From Blastococcus sp. CT_GayMR20 (lineage in GTDB: Bacteria; Actinomycetota; Actinomycetes; Mycobacteriales; Geodermatophilaceae), in NCBI RefSeq assembly GCF_004570345.1, contig NZ_SPQM01000201.1:1-6798 (forward strand): a stretch of DNA of 6,798 nt. The letters are read 5' to 3'. Shown in pieces: positions 5,058 to 6,798 of the stretch (positions are counted from its first letter, which is position 1; each line of letters begins with the position of its first letter). The translations under genes and the position numbers were made by a program. The notes under the pieces were generated by a model that ran no database searches, was not told the DNA's origin, and was given only the letters and a program-made list of their open reading frames with translations.

Positions 5058-6798
5058 TCAGGTCTCCTGGCGCCGGCCGGGCGCGTTCTCGCGCACCAGC
5101 CGGCGGGTGGTGTCCACCTCGCGCGCGACCGGGGCGAGCACGCCGTCGGCGAGGATCTCGGCGTCGTCGGGGACGCGGTGGGCCCGCACGTCCTCCTCGA
5201 GCCGCCGGATGGCCCGCCGGAGGACGGCGACCTGCGCGAGGTCGGGAGCCGGGTCGCCCTCGCGCTGGGCGATGACGGCCTCGGTGACGGCGTCCGACGT
5301 CCGTTCCAGCTGGACGATGACCGGCCACCAGGCGGCGGCGCGGTTGCTGATCGGCGGGGGTTCGGCGAGCCGCCGTTGCAGCTGGGTCTGCAGCTCGGTG
5401 AGCGCACGGTAGTTGCGGCGCCGCGCCCGCCGTCGGTCCGCCGGGCTCCCGGTGAAGGCGGCCTCGACGAACGCGTCGAGGGCGAGGGCGGCGTCCCGGA
5501 GCGCCTCGTCCAGTGGTGCCCGCCAGGTCTGCGGCCAGAGGAGGTAGCCGAAGACGAGGACGATCGCGCACCCGATGAGCGTGTCGGTGAGGCGGGCACC
5601 CACCAGTCCCGGTCCGCTCGGCAGGGCGAGGTCGAGCAGCAGGATGATCACCGGGGTCTGGAACACCGAGAAGAGCCCGAAGTTGGCGTTGCGGGCCCAG
5701 GGGAGCAGCGCGGCGAAGAACGCCATCGCGACGAGCACCCAGGCGTCGCGCGGCAGGACGGCGAGCAGCGCCGAGCCGATCAGGACGCCGAGGAGGGTGC
5801 CGGCGCCGCGCTGGACCGCCCGCGTGAACACCGATCCGAAGTCGGGCTTGAGCACGATCGCGACGGTCAGGAGCACCCAGTAGGGCCGCTCGATCGGCAG
5901 GTACTGGCGGGCGATCTCGGCGATGGTCATGCACAGCGCCAGCCGGACGGCGAAGGCCCGGCTCTCGGTGTTCGTGAGGGTGCGGTCGGCCAGTTCGCGC
6001 AGCCGGGTCCGCAGGTCGACCTCGGGTCGGTGCGCGGCGGCACCGGCCCGCTCCTCGGGGTCGCCGACGACGTTCCACACCAGCCGGATGCCGTGCCGCA
6101 CGGTGCGCCGGGCCGGGGTGCCCTCCTCGCGCGGCGGGGGCCGTTCCTGCGTCAGCTCGCCCGTGCCGTCGAGCGCGGCGGCCAGGGCGCGGACGGCTGC
6201 CACGTCCTGCGGGTCCGGGGGATCGCCGGCCCGGGCCGCCGCGACGGCTCCCTCGACCAGCGGCGCCGCCGCGTTGAGGACGCCCGCCAGCTCCGACAGC
6301 TCCCGGCTGCGCCCGGCCGAGAGACTGCGGCTGCGGATGACCCGGTCGTAGGCGGCGTTGAGCGCGGTGGTGAGCGCGCGGCGGGCGTCCTCGGCCTGGG
6401 GCGTGCCGACGGCGGTCAGCAGGTCGGCGATCCGCGTGAAGACCGCCGCCACGGACGTGCGGTCGGGGTCGAGCGCCTCGGTGCGGGCCTGCACCAGCGT
6501 GGCCAGCGTGGCCCAGCCGGCACCGGCGAAGAAGAACCCGATCTCCGCGGGAAGGGAGAGCGGGGTGACCAGCCCGGAGGAGAGCGCGGTGTAGACCAGC
6601 AGCTGCAGCGAGCCGAGCGACAGGGCCGCGTTGACCGAGCTGATCAGGGCGGCGACCGCCGAGATCAGGGCGATGAGGACGACGGGCGCCCATCCGCCGC
6701 CGGTCGCGAACTGGCCCGCGAGCAGCCCCACCGCGCCGCAGTCGGGCCCCCTGCGCGACCAGCTCCGCCGGACGGCGGCGGCGGTCGGCTTCGGCGCG
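5058..6798 (-). CDS. FUSC-family integral membrane protein, 5' end cut by window
   Basis: This polytopic protein resembles the fusaric acid resistance/aromatic acid exporter (FUSC) superfamily. Members typically have two membrane blocks, each followed by a cytoplasmic helical region. Counting from the GTG at 6731 (557 residues), hydrophobic segments lie near 14-34, 38-58 and 62-80. A soluble, charged stretch covers about 81-255. A second membrane block follows at about 260-402, and a helical cytoplasmic tail at 403-557. The second block carries the family hallmark: RPYWVLLTVAIVLKPDFGS (282-300), then the QRGAGTLLG stretch at 307-315. The frame remains open to base 6798 with G or C in essentially every third position, so the GTG at 6731 is probably internal and the true start lies outside. 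The first helix of the N-terminal block may also be missing. Transport substrate is unknown. The close spacing to the hydrolase suggests co-transcription. Confidence 0.88.
   Translation of the reverse strand, partial: APKPTAAAVRRSWSRRGPDCGAVGLLAGQFATGGGWAPVVLIALISAVAALISSVNAALSLGSLQLLVYTALSSGLVTPLSLPAEIGFFFAGAGWATLATLVQARTEALDPDRTSVAAVFTRIADLLTAVGTPQAEDARRALTTALNAAYDRVIRSRSLSAGRSRELSELAGVLNAAAPLVEGAVAAARAGDPPDPQDVAAVRALAAALDGTGELTQERPPPREEGTPARRTVRHGIRLVWNVVGDPEERAGAAAHRPEVDLRTRLRELADRTLTNTESRAFAVRLALCMTIAEIARQYLPIERPYWVLLTVAIVLKPDFGSVFTRAVQRGAGTLLGVLIGSALLAVLPRDAWVLVAMAFFAALLPWARNANFGLFSVFQTPVIILLLDLALPSGPGLVGARLTDTLIGCAIVLVFGYLLWPQTWRAPLDEALRDAALALDAFVEAAFTGSPADRRRARRRNYRALTELQTQLQRRLAEPPPISNRAAAWWPVIVQLERTSDAVTEAVIAQREGDPAPDLAQVAVLRRAIRRLEEDVRAHRVPDDAEILADGVLAPVAREVDTTRRLVRENAPGRRQET

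Noticed and set aside
4142..5275. A 377-codon plus-strand open frame
   Set aside because: It is codon-aligned antisense to the alpha/beta hydrolase, whose full catalytic triad lies on the minus strand. No domain is visible in the antisense translation.
5020..6693. A 557-codon minus-strand open frame overlapping the FUSC gene
   Set aside because: The translation is an Arg/Pro/Gly-rich out-of-frame shadow. The alternative frame encodes membrane helices and the FUSC hallmark motif.
6732..6798. A frameshift near the start of the FUSC gene
   Set aside because: The stretch lacks an obvious first helix, which made me consider a shift. However, the frame continuous with the gene is open to the edge and has G or C at all third positions, better than the other frames, so a simple truncation by the window is enough.

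Overview
The window is very GC-rich, with codon third positions almost all G or C, and every gene I can support lies on the minus strand. Gene content (a WS/DGAT acyltransferase, a FACL-type ligase, an FUSC-family membrane protein), GTG starts and a Pro/Ala/Lys-rich tail suggest a high-GC actinobacterium. Something like Geodermatophilaceae or a relative is a guess from style, not from a search. I see no RNA gene, CRISPR array, insertion sequence or phage gene.

In transcription order (right to left) there are five genes. (1) 6798-5058: an FUSC-family integral membrane protein, cut by the right window edge at its N-terminus. (2) 5023-4052: a serine alpha/beta hydrolase starting 34 nt after gene 1. 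(3) After a 118-nt gap with a good sigma-70-like promoter and two inverted repeats, 3933-2386: a wax ester synthase/diacylglycerol acyltransferase with a GTG start, a strong ribosome binding site and an unusual Lys/Ala/Pro repeat tail. (4) 2389-1310: an extended SDR (NAD-dependent epimerase/dehydratase family) whose GTG start overlaps the stop of gene 3. (5) 1288-1: a long-chain-type acyl-CoA synthetase, 21 nt downstream of gene 4, cut by the left window edge before its C-terminal catalytic lysine region.

Genes 3-5 look like one transcription unit led by the promoter near 3974-4002. Genes 1-2 look like a separate or partly coupled unit. Together this reads as a neutral-lipid locus. The ligase would activate fatty acids to acyl-CoA, and the WS/DGAT would pass acyl groups to diacylglycerol or a fatty alcohol. 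The SDR would act on an unidentified lipid or other substrate, and the hydrolase could break ester bonds. The pathway assignment is inferred from families and neighbourhood.

Nothing here is clearly a new system. The most unusual items are the repeat-encoded cationic tail on the acyltransferase, the strongly cationic and hydrophobic cap of the hydrolase, and the same-frame SDR and ligase genes separated by one TGA.
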